DNA from: Oxalobacter vibrioformis
GTDB lineage: Bacteria; Pseudomonadota; Gammaproteobacteria; Burkholderiales; Burkholderiaceae_D
Reading direction: 5' to 3'
Length of the DNA stretch: 64,000 nt
NCBI RefSeq assembly: GCF_027118995.1
Contig: NZ_CP098242.1
Coordinates: forward strand, 2,333,001 to 2,397,000
Positions 50,759-59,441 of this stretch are shown piece after piece. How positions within the stretch are numbered: the first letter of the stretch is position 1; each line of letters begins with the position of its first letter. The translations under genes were made by a program, and so were the position numbers. The notes beneath the pieces were generated by a model that was given only the letters and a program-made list of their open reading frames with translations, searched no databases and had not been told where the DNA came from.

Positions 50759-51094
50759 ATGACACCCTTGTACACAATTCATGTCCGCCGTGACGCCCAT
50801 ACCCTCACCCCGGTTTTTGTGCCGGAATACGAGATTGCACTTTTGCAGGCGCTTTTTGGTACAGAAAATGTCCTGAACAGCGACAACGCCCGTGCGGACG
50901 AAAACGGCAATGGCACGGCAGCAGGTGATTTCAAGGCTGCTGAGGACGAGTATGCCCGTCTTGAGATCAAGTACGGCGAAGAGCTGGTGGAGTCTGTCTA
51001 TGGCAAGCGCATGACGCGTGCGCTGGACAATGCCATTGAGGCGGCGAAAAAGCCGCGTGCGGGTCGTGGGCGATCCGACGCTGCCAAAGACTGA
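50759..51094 (+). CDS. Small phage structural protein
   Basis: This 111-residue protein follows the capsid gene (AAGGAA ribosome site). The N-terminus is mixed strand, the middle acidic, the C-terminus basic (KKPRAGRGRSDAAKD). It may be a head-accessory or decoration protein from its place, but I do not recognise a family. Confidence 0.65.
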   Translation: MTPLYTIHVRRDAHTLTPVFVPEYEIALLQALFGTENVLNSDNARADENGNGTAAGDFKAAEDEYARLEIKYGEELVESVYGKRMTRALDNAIEAAKKPRAGRGRSDAAKD

Positions 51095-51108
51095 GAGAGG
51101 AGGACGTC

Positions 51109-51996
51109 ATGGCACAACCTCCCAAATACACGCGCGGAAAGAATTTTGCCGATGATTTCGGACATGAAACGGATCATTCCGCATTGAATGCCGAGCTGGA
51201 CAAGACATCCAATTCCATCAACGATATCCGGGCAAACCTGGCGATCCTCCAGGCCGATGACGGGAGGTTGCGCCCTGACGTGGTGACGTATGACTCGCTG
51301 GACGATCAGATCGTGCAGGATCTTTCCGCCGCAGTACGCTCGGATGTCCAGAATGAGCTGGACAGGGCAGAGGCGGCGGCAGACCGGGCGGAAGCGATTG
51401 CTGCCATCATCGATATTGATGAGGCGGAAAAGATTGCGGAGCAAGTGAAAAAGGATGCTGCTGCGGCAGCATCCTGTGCCGTCTCGGCTTCTGCCGATGC
51501 GCTTTCTGCATCGCAAAGTGCTGCCCTTGCCGCTGAGCGTGCTGCGATTGCTTCTGAAATGCTTGTGAAGGGTATCTGCACAGGAACAGGCGATGCCCTG
51601 GTCTTTCCGGGTGAGGTTGCCCTCAAGGATCAACTGGTATTGCAGATCCGCGTACCCGAGACCAACAGGACAGCAACGCCATCGATCAGGATCGGGGGGG
51701 GCATTTATCCTTTAAGAAACAGCAATGGCGGTGCGTTAAAGCCTGGCAGCATCCGGCTGGAGCAGCAGATTGTGTTCCATATCGACGGCTATTTTGCGGT
51801 GGATATGATGAACGCCACAGAAAGCCATACCGGTGTTGCCCGTATCGCAACGCTGGATGAAATAGCAGCAGGTGTTGATGATTCGACCATCATTACCCCC
51901 GGCAAGCTCCGCCAGGTCATCACTTTCGGCACCACAGACGTAACCCCGGGCGTCACGCCTTTGGCGACAGGGTCGCTTTACCTGCTTTACGAGTGA
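51109..51996 (+). CDS. Short phage tail fibre protein 4
   Basis: The 295-residue protein has the fibre N-terminus (MAQPPKYTRGKNFADDF) and a short coiled coil, then a C-terminal part with the fibre-repeat-like ATESHTGVARIATLDEIAAGVDD. It lacks collar units. An excellent GGAGGACGTC ribosome site precedes it and the adhesin gene starts 4 bases after its stop, so it may carry that adhesin as its tip. Confidence 0.82.
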   Translation: MAQPPKYTRGKNFADDFGHETDHSALNAELDKTSNSINDIRANLAILQADDGRLRPDVVTYDSLDDQIVQDLSAAVRSDVQNELDRAEAAADRAEAIAAIIDIDEAEKIAEQVKKDAAAAASCAVSASADALSASQSAALAAERAAIASEMLVKGICTGTGDALVFPGEVALKDQLVLQIRVPETNRTATPSIRIGGGIYPLRNSNGGALKPGSIRLEQQIVFHIDGYFAVDMMNATESHTGVARIATLDEIAAGVDDSTIITPGKLRQVITFGTTDVTPGVTPLATGSLYLLYE

Positions 51997-52000
51997 TGCC

Positions 52001-52918
52001 ATGACAAAGAAAAGCTATATCGGATACGGAAATACAGCGGCGGCTGTCCGGAAAATGTATGTGGGCGTCGATGGCTCCGCACGCAGGGTGAAGAAGGGAT
52101 ATGTCGGCATTAATGGCGTGGCGCGGCAATTCTATGCCAGTGAGTTTGTTCTCACCATTGCCAACAGTGTTGCTGATGTGGATATCAGGGCGATGGCCCT
52201 GGCTGCCGGCTGGGATGGGCAAAGTTTTCTCATCGCAAATATTCCTGCGGATATTTATATTTATTCAACAAGCACAGCGGTTCCTGCACTGACTGTTTCA
52301 GGCAGTTTTCCTGAAGGGCTGCTTCTCGTAAACAGCGGCTGGATACTTGGCCGAGGAGGAAACGGCGGGTATGGAGCGGGTAACGGATACACATCGGTTG
52401 TCGGAAATCCAGGTGGCCCCGGTCTGTTGGTGCAATCTGCCAACACTGCAATAACCAACAACGGAGTCATCGCCGGAGGCGGTGGAGGCGGAGGCGGAGG
52501 TGGAGGTGGAAACTCCGGAGGCGGTGGAGGCGGCGGCGGCGGTATGCCATACGGATCAGGAGGATCGGCAAACATGGGCGGGTCAAAACGCACCGGAGGC
52601 GGCGGCGGGACTGCTTCACTCACAGCCGCAGGCGCAGGCGGTCACAGCGGCGGAAACGGAACTCATGTGGCTGGTGGAGCCGGTGGCAATTATGGACCGG
52701 GCGGCAACGGTGGCACAGAAGGCAAAGACTACGCCGGGGGCAGTGGTGGCGGTGGTGGTTGGGCAGGGTTTAACGGAGGTACAAGCGGGCAAGGCAGGTA
52801 CCAGAGCTCGTGGTACGGAGACCATAGGGCTGGCGGTGCAGGCGGTGCTGCCATCCAGGGAAACAAACACGTCACATGGCTTGCAACAGGCAGCCTGTAT
52901 GGCGCAGTACTCAACTAA
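52001..52918 (+). CDS. Polyglycine tail-tip adhesin
   Basis: The 305-residue protein has an N-terminal attachment region with two GVDG/GING repeats (residues 24-46), a beta-rich section and, from about residue 115, a glycine-rich domain with runs of up to 12 glycines. Such runs form packed polyglycine-II helices in the gp38 adhesins of T-even-like phages, with short loops that touch the receptor. The loops here (NPGGPGLLVQSAN, YQSSWYGDHRA) are the candidate receptor contacts. Confidence 0.75.
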   Translation: MTKKSYIGYGNTAAAVRKMYVGVDGSARRVKKGYVGINGVARQFYASEFVLTIANSVADVDIRAMALAAGWDGQSFLIANIPADIYIYSTSTAVPALTVSGSFPEGLLLVNSGWILGRGGNGGYGAGNGYTSVVGNPGGPGLLVQSANTAITNNGVIAGGGGGGGGGGGGNSGGGGGGGGGMPYGSGGSANMGGSKRTGGGGGTASLTAAGAGGHSGGNGTHVAGGAGGNYGPGGNGGTEGKDYAGGSGGGGGWAGFNGGTSGQGRYQSSWYGDHRAGGAGGAAIQGNKHVTWLATGSLYGAVLN

Positions 52919-52927
52919 GGAAATGAA

Positions 52928-53455
52928 ATGAATATTCATTACGAAATCAAAGCGTTTGACCTCAAGAACAGAGTGTTTCTGGTCAGCTACACAGAAACGG
53001 GCACAGGAAAGACAGCGGTGCTGAATCTGCCCCTGCCGGTAAAAGACGGGATGCTTCTTGAAGGAGATGCCCTGGCGGACTTCATTATCGCGTTTGCCCC
53101 CAAGGCAGACTTTGCCTATGAAGAAGTGATAGAAAAACTTGATCCTTCCGGCATCCAGGCAATGATCGCCCCGCCAACCGAGGCGGATATCCGGGAGATG
53201 CTGCTGGCTTATGTGGATGAGCATCTGGATGCCACGGCACAGGAGCGCAACTATGATGGCACACTGACTATCTGCACTTATGGTGATACCGGCAATGCGA
53301 AATTTGACGCCGAAGGCCTTGCCTTCAAGCGCTGGAGAAGCCGGGTATGGGAACGCTGTTATGCGTTGCAGGAAGAAGTGCTGGCAGGGCAGCGTGAAAT
53401 CCCGGCAAAAGAAGCACTGATTGCTCTGCTTCCAAAAATGGAGTGGCCGTCATGA
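52928..53455 (+). CDS. Tail fibre assembly or tip chaperone protein
   Basis: This 175-residue protein has a small strand domain and a helical end with TAQERNYDGTLTICTYGDTGNAKFDAEGLAFKRWRSRVW, a pattern common in proteins encoded after phage fibres. It may be the chaperone of the adhesin directly upstream. AAGGAAATGAA precedes the ATG. Confidence 0.72.
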   Translation: MNIHYEIKAFDLKNRVFLVSYTETGTGKTAVLNLPLPVKDGMLLEGDALADFIIAFAPKADFAYEEVIEKLDPSGIQAMIAPPTEADIREMLLAYVDEHLDATAQERNYDGTLTICTYGDTGNAKFDAEGLAFKRWRSRVWERCYALQEEVLAGQREIPAKEALIALLPKMEWPS

Positions 53456-53685
53456 AACAGATCCTGATAGCCATCGACCAGCTTTTCAATGCGCTTTTTG
53501 GCGGGTGGGCCGATGAAACGCTTTCCTCACGCGCCTGGCGCCAACAGCACAGAAAAACGCACTGGCGCATCCTGCGAATCATCATTGACAGCCTCTTTTT
53601 CTGGGAGGCGGATCATTGCCGCCAGGCCTATGAATCGGAGCTGGATCGCAGCCAGTTGCCGCCTGAATTCAGGAGGGTGAAATGA
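53452..53685 (+). CDS. Small conserved phage protein
   Basis: The ATG at 53452 overlaps the previous stop (ATGA); an in-frame GTG at 53443 is a weaker option. The 77 residues contain DQLFNALFGGWADETLSSRAWR and DSLFFWEADHCRQAYESEL, a pattern I know from small proteins near phage lysis and tail genes, with no assigned role. Confidence 0.75.
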   Translation: MKQILIAIDQLFNALFGGWADETLSSRAWRQQHRKTHWRILRIIIDSLFFWEADHCRQAYESELDRSQLPPEFRRVK

Positions 53686-53915
53686 ATGAAATCATCCCTT
53701 ATCTCCTGCAGGCCATTGGCGCGTTATTGGCGCTTTTGACCATGATTCTCGCCTGGTTTGGCTCACGCATCCAGACACAGCTTGACGAGATCAAGCAGGG
53801 ACTCATCGAAGCCGAGCGCGAGACACGCGAGGAGGTGACCCAGCTTGATATGCGCATGACACGTCTGGAGACGCGGTGTGCGTTTGTCCATCCCGTACAG
53901 AAAGGAGCAGCATGA
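53682..53915 (+). CDS. Small membrane protein with coiled coil, possible holin or spanin
   Basis: One N-terminal membrane helix (residues 5-26) is followed by a charged coiled coil of about 40 residues. This layout and its place among structural genes suggest a holin-like or lysis accessory role, but no endolysin is nearby. It overlaps both neighbours by 4 bases (ATGA). Confidence 0.65.
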   Translation: MNEIIPYLLQAIGALLALLTMILAWFGSRIQTQLDEIKQGLIEAERETREEVTQLDMRMTRLETRCAFVHPVQKGAA

Positions 53916-54619
53916 ACGGCCTCTCACAACGTAACCGCACCCTGGGCGAGCTTCTGACCGAGCTGAAATCCCGGATGGGATTTGTCGCACAGGGACCCGC
54001 ATCCAACAATAACAATGCCGTTTTTACATCATTTTTACAGGAAGCGCACGACATCATGTATGCGCAACTGAATCCGGTCATGATGCGCAAGAAAACGGTG
54101 ATCACGCTGGAGCCCGGTTCATACCTTTATGACTGGCATAACGATATCGAGGATGAGGATATTGATCCCCAGCTTGTCCAGTTGGTCTGGATTGTCGATG
54201 GCAATGAACGCTATCCGCTCATACAGGGCATCAGCGAGGGAGAGCGGGGAGATGCGAGCCGCAGCCAGCCGGTGCGCTATGAAACGCTGAACGGGCAGAT
54301 AGAGCTCTGGCCCATACCGGACAGGGCATATGGCCTGATGGTTGAATATATTGCATCCAGGCCGCGTTTTAACCAGCCGTCTGACCGGCCGGGCATATCT
54401 GACCGGCTCGTTTTCCTGTATGCGCTGTCGCTGGCCAAATCCCACTATCGCCATCCGGATGCGCAGGTGGCGGTATCGGCCTGCACCAATCTGCTCAGGC
54501 TGGAAAAAGTCCGGCAGCACCAGAACCGGCGCTATTTCATCAATGGAGGCGATCATACCGGTGACGGCCGGGTAAACGGGGAAAACGGCTCCTACCATTA
54601 CACGCCGGGAGGCCGATAA
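53912..54619 (+). CDS. Phage head-completion / connector protein
   Basis: The 235-residue protein (ATG overlapping the previous stop) resembles gp4-like or tail tubular A-type adaptors: GELLTELKSRMG at the start, a central beta region (YETLNGQIELWPIPDR) and a helical end (LVFLYALSLAKSHYRHPDAQ). It would connect the portal to the tail, yet no portal gene is present. Confidence 0.75.
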   Translation: MNGLSQRNRTLGELLTELKSRMGFVAQGPASNNNNAVFTSFLQEAHDIMYAQLNPVMMRKKTVITLEPGSYLYDWHNDIEDEDIDPQLVQLVWIVDGNERYPLIQGISEGERGDASRSQPVRYETLNGQIELWPIPDRAYGLMVEYIASRPRFNQPSDRPGISDRLVFLYALSLAKSHYRHPDAQVAVSACTNLLRLEKVRQHQNRRYFINGGDHTGDGRVNGENGSYHYTPGGR

Positions 54620-56160
54620 TGCCTGCCATTACCTTTGACAAATTCGAGCTGGGCATTGACCACCGCAAGGCGGCATCGGTATCGGATGCCAACCGGCTGC
54701 GCGAAATGAAAAATGCCTACGTGACGACAGGGCTTGCCACCTCGAAACGTCCCGGCCTCAAAAAGATGGCGACACTGGAGGCCGGTACAAAGGGACTGGT
54801 TGCCGCCCTGGGCAAGCTCCACACCTTCTACGGCAGCGCCTTTGGCGAAATAACGCATACGGATGCGCGTTTCCAGGCAAACCGCCTGACCTGCAGGGAT
54901 GAGACACTCGACACGATCACAGATATCCATTTTGCCGACGTCTTCAATGGCTATTTGTATGTCGTGGCCGGGTATGGAGAGACAACCTTGCATCATTATC
55001 TGCAGCCTGAGCCCGAAGACGAAGCTGAGCCTGAAGAGGAAGCGGAAAGCGAAGATAAGGAAAGTGAGAGCACAGCGGAAGGATCTGACGGTGCCGGGGA
55101 AGAAGAAAGCGAGGGTGAAGAAGAAACGGAAGAACAAGCGCCTGATTTGCCCTTTGTCACCCAGATTACGGATGAAAATTGTCCTCATACTACGGCGGTC
55201 CTCAAGCTGGCATCAAAGATATTTGCCGTATCACCGGATGGCTCAACCGTGCGTTATTCCAGGACAGGCGCCCCGACAGACTGGACAGAAGCCGATGACG
55301 CCGGCTTTTTGCCAACCGGGTTAAATGCCAGGGGCGACCGTGCCACGAATGCGCTGGGCATTTATGCCAACCGTCTGGTGGCGCTCACACGCGATGGGGC
55401 ACAGGTATGGATAGCCGATCCAGACCCGAGTGTCATGCGCTTAGACGAGATTGTGGAAAATGTCGGCACTTCCTATCCCCAATCACTGGCGACGGTTTCG
55501 GGTGATCTGTATTTCCTCTCGGACTTCGGCTTTCGCTCGATTACGACCCGCCAGCTCATGACCAAGCTGGCAGACCTGGATATCGGTTCGCCCATTGATA
55601 CGCTGGTAAGGCCGGTGCTAAAGGAGGCGACATCGCTGCCCAAAGCCGCTTATTTTTACGGCACCGGGCAGTATCTCTGTGCGATTGGCAGGCAGATATT
55701 TGTCTATTCCGTTTCCAAGAGTTCCGGGATTGCCGCCTGGAGCCGCTATGAGCTGCCTTTTGATGTGGATGCCCTTGCCGAGCTGGACGGGGTGCTTTAC
55801 CTGAGAAGCGGGGATGATGTTTACCAGCTTTCCGAAGAGCAGCATACCGATGACGGGGAAGAGTATGAGGTCGTTTTGCAGATGGCGTATCTGGATTTCA
55901 AGTCGGATGGCATGTTAAAGCGCGTCTATGCCATTGATCTTGTCATGGAAGGCGAATGCTATTTTTCGCTCGGGTTTGATGTGAGGAATACCGAAGCCTT
56001 TACCGAGGAAATCCGGGTGATCGGTAATACCCGCCCGGGCGGCCTGATTCCGCTCGATGCAACCGGCACCGAATTTTCACCGCGATTCCGCAACAAGGAT
56101 GGCAAGCCGTTCCAGTTGAATGCGCTGACCATCTATTACGAGATACAGGGGCCGCTATGA
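54619..56160 (+). CDS. Phage tail-stabilisation protein (gp10 / tail tubular B type)
   Basis: The 513-residue beta-rich protein begins FDKFELGIDHRKAASVSDANRLREMKNAYVTTG, typical of the P22 gp10 type proteins that close the connector. Residues of about 132-178 form an insert rich in Glu, Asp and Ser that is absent from the fold and unlike the rest in composition. The ATG overlaps the upstream stop by one base. Confidence 0.8.
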   Translation: MPAITFDKFELGIDHRKAASVSDANRLREMKNAYVTTGLATSKRPGLKKMATLEAGTKGLVAALGKLHTFYGSAFGEITHTDARFQANRLTCRDETLDTITDIHFADVFNGYLYVVAGYGETTLHHYLQPEPEDEAEPEEEAESEDKESESTAEGSDGAGEEESEGEEETEEQAPDLPFVTQITDENCPHTTAVLKLASKIFAVSPDGSTVRYSRTGAPTDWTEADDAGFLPTGLNARGDRATNALGIYANRLVALTRDGAQVWIADPDPSVMRLDEIVENVGTSYPQSLATVSGDLYFLSDFGFRSITTRQLMTKLADLDIGSPIDTLVRPVLKEATSLPKAAYFYGTGQYLCAIGRQIFVYSVSKSSGIAAWSRYELPFDVDALAELDGVLYLRSGDDVYQLSEEQHTDDGEEYEVVLQMAYLDFKSDGMLKRVYAIDLVMEGECYFSLGFDVRNTEAFTEEIRVIGNTRPGGLIPLDATGTEFSPRFRNKDGKPFQLNALTIYYEIQGPL

Positions 56161-56600
56161 GTATGCGTATGGAGTTTCTGACGACGGGTGAAGCTGTCCA
56201 GGCAGACTGGGAAGAGTTACAACCCCTTTTCCACAAAGTCGTGGTACGCGCAACGCACGGGGAATTTACTGTCGACGATATTTACCGGATGGCAATGGAT
56301 GGCAGTATCGTTATCAGTCTTGTCCGTGAGGCAGGAAAAATCATCATGGCACTGGCTTTCGAATTCAGGCATTACCCGCAAAAACTCGCAGTGAATTATC
56401 TCGCCATGGGCGGCAAAAAATCACATGAAGTCATGGCCCGTTTCCTGAAAGATTTCGGGGTGTGGGCAAAAAACGCAGGTGCGGACTGGATAGAAGCCAG
56501 CTGCAGCCAGGGCATGGCCCGGATTTTCGCACAGCATCATTTTGTAACCACATACCAGCTTGTCAGGCTGGATCTCAACCATAAAGGAGAAGCATCGTGA
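56157..56600 (+). CDS. GNAT-like phage protein (T7 gp13-like position)
   Basis: This 147-residue protein has an acetyltransferase-like fold signature (IIMALAFEFRHYPQKLAVNYLAMGGKKSHEVMARFLKDFGVWAK, GMARIFAQHHF), but no clear acetyl-CoA loop (Q/RxxGxG). T7-like phages carry such a protein among the internal virion genes. It overlaps both neighbours by 4 bases. Confidence 0.65.
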   Translation: MSMRMEFLTTGEAVQADWEELQPLFHKVVVRATHGEFTVDDIYRMAMDGSIVISLVREAGKIIMALAFEFRHYPQKLAVNYLAMGGKKSHEVMARFLKDFGVWAKNAGADWIEASCSQGMARIFAQHHFVTTYQLVRLDLNHKGEAS

Positions 56601-57283
56601 TATTCAGCAAACACAACGGATACGGCCCGGATGGGCTTCGTACCTGCCACAAGGGAGGCGGCAGTTCCAAATCTGCCGAAAAAATGGAAAAGCAGCGCCA
56701 GGCGCGTATTGCAGCGGCTGTTGATGCCATCAATTCAATTTTTGCCCAGTCGGACAGGGATAAACTGTACGATGAGCAGAAAGATGTGATCTATGACATC
56801 AATTCCCGTGACGTGGAGCGCCAGTATGAAAATGCCGAGCGATCCAACCGTTTTGGCCTGGCCAGAAACGGCCTTTTAGGCGGCTCGGTTGATATTGATT
56901 CCAATGCTGAACTGCAGCGCAAGAACAATGAAGGGCTCATGCAGGCCACCGGGCTTGCCGACAGCGCGGCGGCCAATCTGAAACTCCAGGATGAGAGAAA
57001 CCGGCAGTCGCTCATTTCCATGGCGCAGTCCGACATCGGTTCCGGCACGGCACAAAGCCTCGCGCAGCAAAGCCTTGCCAATGCGGCAGACAATGCTTAT
57101 GCCGACCGGGCGACGGCCAGCATCGGCAGTCTCTTTGATGATATGGGACAGGCGTATCTCAGTGCCAAATACCACGGCAACAGCAGCGGGGATAGCAGCA
57201 GTGCGTTCAATCTCAACAATTCCGGCGGTACGGCCGGGCAGTCAAATTATCAGGGGCATGTCTTCCGTGGCGTGAACAATTAA
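56597..57283 (+). CDS. Internal virion (ejection) protein, shorter paralogue
   Basis: GTG at 56597 overlaps the previous stop. The 228-residue protein begins MIFSKHNGYGPDG-RTCHKGGGSSKSAEK, then a helical core (RDVERQYENAERSNRFGLARNGLLGGSVD) and a Ser/Asn/Gly tail. It is typical of small ejection proteins that leave the head with the DNA. The next gene is a duplicate with an added 73 residues. Confidence 0.75.
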   Translation: MIFSKHNGYGPDGLRTCHKGGGSSKSAEKMEKQRQARIAAAVDAINSIFAQSDRDKLYDEQKDVIYDINSRDVERQYENAERSNRFGLARNGLLGGSVDIDSNAELQRKNNEGLMQATGLADSAAANLKLQDERNRQSLISMAQSDIGSGTAQSLAQQSLANAADNAYADRATASIGSLFDDMGQAYLSAKYHGNSSGDSSSAFNLNNSGGTAGQSNYQGHVFRGVNN

Positions 57284-57330
57284 CAAGGGAGAAATACGGA
57301 TTCACAAATGACAGACGACAGGGAGACAAC

Positions 57331-58236
57331 GTGATATTCAGCAAACACAATGGTTATGGTGCGGATGGGCTTCGTACCTGCCACAAGGGGGGCGGCAGCT
57401 CCAAATCGGCCGAAAAAATGGAAAGGCAACGGCAAGAACGCATTCAGGCGGCTGTAAATACCATCAATAATATTTTTGATTCAGCGCGTGAAGTTGTCAC
57501 CTATGACAAGGCCACAAGCTGGAATCCTGAACAGGACTATTTCGATCAGCAGGGCAACCGCATATGGAGTGCGAAAAAGCCGAAAATTCAGTACATGTTT
57601 CATCATGAGGTCGGAGATGATGTAGATCCTGTGTTCCAACAGGGGCAGGATAATTTTAATAACGGCATGTTTTACAACCGGAACGTGTCTTATGTGCCAA
57701 CCAATGAGCGTCAGAAGTTATACGATGAGCATAAGGAGGCGATCTATGACATCAACTCCCGTGACGTGGAGCGCCAGTATGAAAATGCAGAGCGATCCAA
57801 CCGTTTTGGCCTGGCCAGAAACGGCCTTTTGGGCGGCTCGGTGGATATTGATTCCAATGCCGAACTGCAGCGCAAGAACAATGAAGGGCTCATGCAGGCC
57901 ACCGGCCTTGCCGACAGTGCTGCTGCCAACCTGAAACTCCAGGATGAGAGAAACCGGCAGTCGCTCATTTCCATGGCGCAGTCCGACATCGGCTCCGGCA
58001 CGGCACAAAGCCTCGCGCAACAAAGCCTGGACAATGCGGCAGACAGTGCCTATGCCGAGCGGGCGACGGCCAGCATCGGCAGTCTCTTTGACGATATGGG
58101 GCAGGCATACCTCACGTCCAAGTATTACGGCAACAGCAGTGGAGATGCCAGCGGCGCGTTCAATCTCAACAATTCCAGCGGTACGGTCGGACAAACCGGG
58201 TACGAGGGACGCACGTTTTACAAGATCAATGAATAA
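57331..58236 (+). CDS. Internal virion (ejection) protein, longer paralogue
   Basis: GTG at 57331 opens a 301-residue protein nearly identical to the previous one at both ends. It has an extra segment between residues of about 48 and 125 (SWNPEQDYFDQQGNRIW, MFHHEVGDDVDPVFQQG) rich in aromatic and acidic residues. Either the shorter gene lost this part or the longer one gained it. Confidence 0.76.
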   Translation: MIFSKHNGYGADGLRTCHKGGGSSKSAEKMERQRQERIQAAVNTINNIFDSAREVVTYDKATSWNPEQDYFDQQGNRIWSAKKPKIQYMFHHEVGDDVDPVFQQGQDNFNNGMFYNRNVSYVPTNERQKLYDEHKEAIYDINSRDVERQYENAERSNRFGLARNGLLGGSVDIDSNAELQRKNNEGLMQATGLADSAAANLKLQDERNRQSLISMAQSDIGSGTAQSLAQQSLDNAADSAYAERATASIGSLFDDMGQAYLTSKYYGNSSGDASGAFNLNNSSGTVGQTGYEGRTFYKINE

Positions 58237-58247
58237 GGAGGCGATCA

Positions 58248-58898
58248 ATGTTTGGAGTTGATGAACTTTTAGTCGCGTCTATCGTGACCATGGTTGCCGG
58301 TGCTGCCATGCAGGCCAAGGCAGCGTCAGATGCGGCCAGACGGCAGCGGCAGGCAACGGAAGACGCCATGCGCCGCCAGAATGAGTTCCAGCGGCAGGCC
58401 GAGGAGCGGACGCTGAAACAGGCGGAGGAATACAAAACGGAAAACCGGCAGGAAAAACAGGATGAACTGACAGAAGAACTGACACAGGCGTTTTACCAGC
58501 CGGTGGAAACGGCGCAAGCTGCCAATACCATCAAAACAACCACTGCCGGCAATGTGTCTTCGGATTACCAGGCAGCCAAGGCCAGGTCCAATGCCAGCCA
58601 GCAGAAAATGGCGCAGGAACTGGCGGGACTTTTTGGCAAGCAACGAAGTGCCAACCGCCTGCGGCAGAACGAAGGGATCGGCATGGCTGACGCTGCCAGT
58701 GATGTTGCCCGTCTGGGTAATTTCGCTGGTGGCCAGTATGGCGTGGACAAGATGAAAATCGATGAGGCAGGGAGGCCCAATACGGGGCTGAATATCCTGG
58801 GCGGGGTTGCGTCAGGCGTTGGCTCTGCTGGCGTAGCCTCTTCGTTAAAAGATGCAAAAACAATTGGTGATGTATTCAGTAATGCCGATTTTTTCTGA
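58248..58898 (+). CDS. Internal virion protein with membrane helix and coiled coil
   Basis: The 216-residue protein has an N-terminal hydrophobic helix (LLVASIVTMVAGAAMQAKA), a long coiled coil rich in Arg, Gln and Glu (residues 28-80) and a small Gly/Ala-rich C-terminus. This is the layout of podovirus ejection proteins that insert in the host envelope. It closes the module and is followed by a terminator. Confidence 0.74.
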   Translation: MFGVDELLVASIVTMVAGAAMQAKAASDAARRQRQATEDAMRRQNEFQRQAEERTLKQAEEYKTENRQEKQDELTEELTQAFYQPVETAQAANTIKTTTAGNVSSDYQAAKARSNASQQKMAQELAGLFGKQRSANRLRQNEGIGMADAASDVARLGNFAGGQYGVDKMKIDEAGRPNTGLNILGGVASGVGSAGVASSLKDAKTIGDVFSNADFF

Positions 58899-58958
58899 TA
58901 GATAACAAATCATATAATATCGGCTGCTTGGTATAAATCTGCAACACTCTCAGATAGG

Positions 58959-58995
58959 AAAAGGGCATATCTTTTTACAGATATGCCCTTTTCTT
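58959..58995 (+). terminator. Terminator closing the phage module
   Basis: AAAAGGGCATATCT / AGATATGCCCTTTT with a 6-base loop, then CTT. It may also serve the convergent lipoprotein operon. Confidence 0.88.
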
Positions 58996-59015
58996 AATGG
59001 TACAAATGTTTCTAT

Positions 59016-59441
59016 TTACTCACCGGCATGAGCAGTTAAAAACAGCGACTTTTCAAGCGATGCGAAGAAGTTCTGATAGTGTTGTGGTTCGGTTACCGGC
59101 GCATTATTGAATTGGGCATTAATACGCACGCTCATCTGTTTCTGGCCTTTTTGGCGCACGTTGACAGTGGCTTTCGTGGTGTATCCATCCATTTTTGTCG
59201 CAGTAATAGTGCCTAGCTGGAAATTCGCCTGGTTAACGAGAAAGCCCAGATCCTGCAGGGTTGAAACCGTTGCCCTCATGACCTTATCCTTATCGGCTGT
59301 GTCAAATACACGTGTCTGATAGCTGCGTTTCTGTAATTGCGATTCCTCGTCAGAATCAAGAACTCGATCTTTGGTCGTTGCAACACAGCCGGATAAAACG
59401 ATACTGCACAGCAGAATTATGGGTAAGAAGTATTTCTTCAT
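59016..59441 (-). CDS. Lipoprotein 3 of a three-lipoprotein operon
   Basis: This 141-residue protein has a lipobox (VLSGC) and a fold shared with the next gene: a region of the type VMRATVSTLQDLGFLVNQANFQLGTITATK and a C-terminal amphipathic helix (NFFASLEKSLFL). Its ATG overlaps the upstream stop by 4 bases. Probably outer-membrane or periplasmic; role unknown. Confidence 0.85.
   Translation of the reverse strand: MKKYFLPIILLCSIVLSGCVATTKDRVLDSDEESQLQKRSYQTRVFDTADKDKVMRATVSTLQDLGFLVNQANFQLGTITATKMDGYTTKATVNVRQKGQKQMSVRINAQFNNAPVTEPQHYQNFFASLEKSLFLTAHAGE

Noticed and set aside
41225..52918. Diversity-generating retroelement acting on the fibre genes
   Set aside because: No reverse transcriptase and no template/variable repeat pair with adenine-specific changes were seen; recombination of tips explains the variation better.
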